In this document: positions 59,563-64,000 of the stretch, piece after piece
Numbering within the stretch: position 1 is the stretch's first letter
Layout of the letters: each line of letters opens with the position of its first letter
NCBI GenBank assembly: GCA_022579005.1
Contig: MU401467.1
Coordinates: forward strand, 124,001-188,000
Reading direction: 5' to 3'
From: Poronia punctata
Lineage: Eukaryota > Ascomycota > Sordariomycetes > Xylariales > Xylariaceae
DNA: 64,000 bases
Made by a program: the position numbers and the translations under genes
The notes under the pieces: generated by a model
What the model was told of the DNA's origin: nothing
Seen by the model: only the letters and a program-made list of their open reading frames with translations
The model's database searches: none

Positions 59563-61670
59563 ATGCAGGTGATGCCTGAAAACATGGTTGAAAACGCCTC
59601 CGGTTTTGGCTTCTCTTATATAACACCTATTGGTATGTCAGCCAGATTCCCTTTCGGCTCACAAAAAAGGGCCGCCCTTGCCAACCTGGCCATATCCTCA
59701 ACCCCCTCACCCCTCTGCCCCGGTCCTCAACAGAACCAGTATCATCCAACGGATACCACTCGTGCGCCATTACTGTATTGCTGTTGGCCAGCCATTCCGC
59801 ATAGGGATATGGGGTTCTGTCATGGCTGACGCCGACTATCCATTCTCTTCGAGGGCCACCCTTACCCATGGTGGTGTATACTGTTGGGTTTTGGCTGTCA
59901 GTTTCACACTCGACACCTTCAAAGCACCTATATGCACAAGTTCCTACCATGCCATGTTTTTCAGCCGCATGCAAGACCTCGGTTCCATAGCCGTGGCGCA
60001 CAGTAGAATCGCATACTTCACTGACTGATGCGCAAGATGTCTAAATGGGCAAATATGGAAAAATATTGTCTTCGGTGGGCTGTACTGCGATACTATTGAT
60101 CGTCTTTACACTTTCATGGAAAGACGAAGGAGCTAACGCCGCCTCAGGTTATATGCCGTCACATTCATGTGGTTACTGTCATGGCAGTGGCAATGTCCGG
60201 CACCAAAAGAGTTTGTCTACCTCCTGGTTTTTCTGCCTACTCACCCGACCTACCGGGATACACTAGACCATCGATCTTTCGCCTATTGTCTATAGTGATA
60301 GGAGGAAAATAGCTATCGCTACCTCTGGGCATGTAGAAAATGGGAGCGCATGAGTTATCATCCATGATTGAGCATATCTAACTGACTTGCCTCTTACAGG
60401 AAGGTCCTATTTTGCGCGTACAAACTCGATGAGCACTGCCTGTTATCAACGACTAGTTGATCGATGCTGGAGGCGGTCTGGGAATCTCCTGTACCGCCCA
60501 AATCAAAAAGATGCATGCTGCCCTCATTACCCACTTCGCGTAGACTCGACCAGCTTCCGGGCTACTAAGGATCAGAGACAAGCGGTAAACCGCTTCAACA
60601 GGTTCATCATTGGGATTGACTATGCTAGAGTAGCTGCCCGCCGCTATCCCAAATCACGAGAGCAGGCACGGAAGCGGAGCAACGAGTTCGATCTGGTAGA
60701 AAGAATCCATGAGTGTGAATCACTAGCCCGACCGCCAGAGCCTGCCCACTCCTTCGTAGTCACACTGGAGCCAGACGATTTTACCGAAGAAAAATATGCA
60801 GTTTTCGAGGATTACCAGCGTGTCATCCACGGAGAGGATCCGTCAGATATATCGAGGGACGGGTTTACAAGGTTCCTCTGCAACTCGCCCCTGAGAAAGG
60901 AGACAATCACAATGTCTAGCGGACGGGAAAAACGCCTGGGGTCTTTTCACCAGTGCTACCGACTCGGCGGGAAGTTGGTCGCTGTAGGGGTTCTCGACCT
61001 CCTGCCCGAGGCAGTCAGCGCTGTCTATCTTTTCTACCACCAGTCTATACATGATTGGAACCCTGGTAAGCTGGGTGCATTGAGAGAGATTGCACTGGCA
61101 CGGGAAGGTGAATATCGCTGGTGGTACCCCGGGTACTATATTCAGACATGCCCTAAAATGCGGTACAAGATGGACTATGCGCCCCAGCAGATACTGAACC
61201 CGAACAATATGGAGTGGATGGCGATAACCAAGGAGCTTCTATCCCGATTCGACAGCTATGGGTATCTTCACTTCCCTGGCTTCGATGAAAACGGAGCAAC
61301 GGGGCCGGATTTAGAGCAACCAAGTCCTACCGTACGTGGCGAAATCGAAGCATCTGTGAATGAAGAAGAGACAGAAGAGAAAGTAGATAATGGAGCTCAG
61401 GGAGACAACGAAGACGATGACGCAGATATATCGCTTTTTAAGAGCAAGATGCCCGGGCTCGCTCCCTTGAGCGACGTACTATCGTACAACTACGACGAGT
61501 TATATGTGCGGCACCAGTTAGGCTATTTTCTTGCAAAGAACGTCTTCGACTGGGACGATGAGGATGCTATCACAGGGAGCGGGCCAAAGGCCCAGCTGGC
61601 TCGTCTGGCGGCGTCTGTAGGCCCCGATCTAATGCCGCAGCTCTGCTTAGACCTAAGACGGCCTTATTAG
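59563..61670 (+). CDS. ATE1: Arginyl-tRNA--protein transferase 1
   Basis: Exons 59563-59632, 60148-60210 and 60400-61670 give 467 aa. ATE1 attaches Arg to N-terminal Asp, Glu or oxidised Cys, marking proteins for the Arg/N-degron pathway. Exon 1 (515-nt intron) ends SYITPI and joins exon 2 GYMPSHSCGYCHG, restoring the N-terminal Cys motif. Exon 3 continues RRSYFART, WRRSGNLLYRPNQ and CCPHYPLRV, the second Cys pair of the metal or heme site. The C-terminal GNAT-like domain has LGSFHQCYRLGGKLVAVGVLD, YLFYHQ and YYIQTCPKMRYKMDYAPQQ. An acidic insert (EEETEEKVDNGAQGDNEDDD) precedes the end. The exon 2 donor (GTTTGT) is the least certain point. Confidence 0.92.
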
Positions 61671-61989
61671 GGCCCAAGGAGAAGTATTCGCCAGTAGGGC
61701 TCGTGGAAGGCCTGCCATGTATACGGTTTGCCGCACTCTGGACAGGACAACCCGTACGAGTTATTCCAGGCCGACTAGTAATCAACGTTGCGTGGTCTTG
61801 GGGATACGTTCTCTTGTAGGATCTTTTGTCCTAGGCGGGGTTACCAAGGTCCCCGAAACACATCGTGTACAAATTAAAGGTGGAAGTGTGGGTTTCGGTT
61901 TCAGCGAATTAATAATTGCGAGATGATGCTCTTCCAATATTTATATATGAGTTAGGTAACGCTTTCCTCTCCTTGTCTGGCCGCTTATA
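61671..61989. other. Convergent 3' spacer, ATE1 / SDR D
   Basis: 3' flanks of two convergent genes; nothing recognised. Confidence 0.5.
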
Positions 61990-63514
61990 TCAATTAGTCG
62001 ACGTTTGTTTTAGGGTATACGAGCTCAGGATATGGCGAATGGTGGGAACCTTGGCGGCCAGCTCGCTCGTTATCTCGGACCACAGGGATGATTGTACGCC
62101 ACTCCCCTCGTCGCTTTCGAATATGATGTTTGCCTGTCTATTGTTGCGGGAAGGGTCAGCCAAGATGATGATGTCGTCGAGTATAGTGAAGCAAGAGCAA
62201 TAAGGGGTAGACGTCAAAAGAGAAACTGAGTAGTAGGAATTTTGAAACTGCAAGGATACTCGAAAGACTTACTTTCGGTAATCTTCTTCCGACCCGTAAA
62301 AGCGGATAAACTTTCCCTGGTGCCATGGTCAGTATAAAATAATTCTTAATCAAGTTTTTAAATAAGGGGATTTGTATGCCTCCATATACTTTTATTTGGA
62401 GGGAAAAAAGGAGATAGATCACTTACATGTTCCCCCTCCTTGGTCCGCGCGGCAGCGATCAAAGTCCTAGCACCATTCTCAGGCGTCTTGGCCGCCAGAC
62501 CCATGTAAGCGGCGATGAAAGCGTCAAAGACGCGGCTCTTTCCGGTGTAATGTCGCGCAAGCCCAGTTCGGACCATTCCCGGACAAGTCGTGTTGACGAT
62601 GACTTCGGGACTGCGAAAGTGAAAAGAAAAGATGAAAAGCGTCAGTTAACGTTACGACAGACCAAGGCGATATTAAGTAGGTAAGTATACGCACCGACCA
62701 TCTTTTCCTTTGGCCAACTCGGCTATCTCGCGACTGGCATAGTGTACCATGAGCTTGGTGGCGGCATACATGTCTCTTGGACCCGGCCAATTTGTCGGGT
62801 TGTTGTAATATGCCAACACGCCATTCTTGTTCTTGTTCTTGTTCCAGGTCTTGATATCGGGACCTATGTGTTGACCAGATCCGACGATGACGATGTGGGG
62901 AGGTGATGATGATGATGATGTCGATGATGTCGATGATGCGTGCTCAGACTTCATCCATGGGAGGAGGAGGAGGGCTAGGAGAGTTGTGCTGAGGACGTTT
63001 ACTTGGAGGTTTTGCTCCCTGTTTGGTTGAGTTGGGTGTTGTGATTAGCTTGTGTTCTTTCTTTCCGTAGTTATAACAGGGTGTGTGCTTGTGAGGAGTA
63101 CATAACATACCATCCCTCATCCACCACCGTGTGTTCGGTCCCAAGAACGCCCGCATTCAGAATAACCAAATCGAGACCCCCTCTCCCCATCCTCTTCTTC
63201 TTCACCTCTTCAACACAAGCGACTACGGAGTCGTAACGGTTCATATCGAGCTTGACCAGCGAAACAACCCCTTTACTACGTCCGCTTGTTTCTCTCGCCA
63301 ACTCCGCCAACACCGTTTCCGCGCCCCGGCTTGGATCCCGACTGGTGATTATGACTTCGGTAGCGCCTAGATTCACGAGATGGGCTGCGGCTGCGAGACC
63401 GAGACCGCTTGTTCCGCCGGTTATGAGCGCGCTTTTCCCCTCGAAGCTATCCGCGGGTGGGAGGGGGATGGGGAACCATTTCATGTATATCTGGTAAAGA
63501 AGTCCGCTTGGCAT
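61990..63514 (-). CDS. Short-chain dehydrogenase/reductase D (retinol-dehydrogenase-like)
   Basis: Five exons, 63514-63111, 63018-62695, 62610-62427, 62316-62273 and 62137-61990, all in phase, give 367 aa. Seen: ALITGGTSGLGLAAAAHL (NADP loop), ILNAGVLG (NAG motif), QVNVLSTTLLALLLLP, catalytic Ser in IVIVGSGQHIG, Tyr and Lys in MYAATKLMVHYA, and NTTCPGMVRTGLAR. It belongs to the RDH/WWOX-like fungal SDRs. A Ser/Thr-rich low-complexity insert (SSTSSTSSSSS) interrupts the core between the dimerisation helix and the Ser strand. It stands 25 kb from the cluster among conserved genes, so it is probably unrelated to it. Confidence 0.86.
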
Positions 63515-64000
63515 TGTGTTTTGTTGATGATGGTTTTGGGTTGGTGTAAGTGTGTGTTCGGGTTCCAGTTAATATCTATGTATTCGGCGATGGTTTCAGA
63601 CAATCACGAATCTTTTAAAGAGTAAAAAAACACCTTTCCTGAGATTTAATGATAGATAAGACATCTTAAAGTTACTATATAGGTTTACATGGCCGACTCT
63701 TATACCTTTCCAGAATCTGAATATGGCTATCGTGTACGATTGCTTACAAACTTCCTCGTAAAGCAGGATTTTTCATCCTTCATTGTAATAGGCTCTTTAA
63801 ACCAGCATTTTTTGCGTGGCGCTAAAGTATTGTGAAGTTGCTTACTTATAATCTTGGTCGTCGGCGACTTTTCTTCTAGTATCGTCAGGGGAGACGGCGC
63901 CGTGTTGACCCGTTGTTTGTCTCCGAGCCAGGGCTAAAGTAGCCCCGTGGAAAAGTTCAACATTACCCACCCATATTTCTAGAATGGTCTAATATTATAT
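63515..64000. other. Intergenic to window end
   Basis: SDR D promoter side. No gene recognised. Confidence 0.5.

Noticed and set aside
61990..63514. Counting SDR D as a cluster member
   Set aside because: It lies 25 kb from the HR-PKS with MOB1, LSM1, ATE1 and other conserved genes in between.
1..64000. tRNA, rRNA or CRISPR elements
   Set aside because: I scanned spacers by eye for B-box-like GGTTCGAANCC words and regular repeat-spacer patterns and saw none. A tRNAscan run would be needed to be sure about tRNAs.

Overview
The window is nuclear DNA of a filamentous ascomycete (Pezizomycotina). The evidence is short 50-140 nt GT-AG introns, both strands coding, several fungal-type protein families and one secondary-metabolite gene cluster. 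TACCTA/TAGGTA-rich spacers look more like Sordariomycetes than Eurotiomycetes, but that is a weak hint. All gene models were built by hand, joining open frames at donor/acceptor pairs that keep phase and restore family motifs. No transcript or database search was available.

Left housekeeping block (0.3-9.3 kb): a PITH-domain protein, the RNA polymerase I initiation factor RRN6, the kinetochore subunit SPC25, the gamma-tubulin-complex microprotein MZT1, and a CHY/RING E3 ubiquitin ligase.

Biosynthetic cluster (11.2-37.2 kb): two cytochromes P450, a secreted berberine-bridge-type FAD oxidase, three short-chain dehydrogenases (SDRs), a cupin, a Pth11-like seven-helix membrane protein and a highly reducing polyketide synthase (HR-PKS: KS-AT-DH-remnant MT-ER-KR-ACP, no release domain). 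HR-PKS plus several SDRs, a cupin, a P450 and an FAD oxidase is the combination known from fungal clusters that make alkyl salicylaldehydes and epoxycyclohexenols. By that analogy the PKS would make a reduced chain, the SDRs and cupin would oxidise, cyclise and release it as an aromatic aldehyde, and the P450s and FAD oxidase would tailor it. The PKS reading frame carries an in-frame TAG in the KR domain, so the cluster may be inactive in this strain, unless the base is a sequencing error. No pathway transcription factor, transporter or prenyltransferase is visible.

Right block (39.9-63.5 kb): a DUF1763/LYR-like small protein, a mitochondrial carrier, MOB1, an SRR1-like protein, LSM1, a Nudix phosphohydrolase of the DDP1/Aps1 type, arginyl-tRNA-protein transferase ATE1 and a further SDR. 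These genes are separated by unusually long gene-free stretches (37.2-40.0, 40.5-42.5, 47.6-51.1, 51.8-54.6 and 55.2-59.6 kb) with short repeats and poly-G tracts but no gene I can support.
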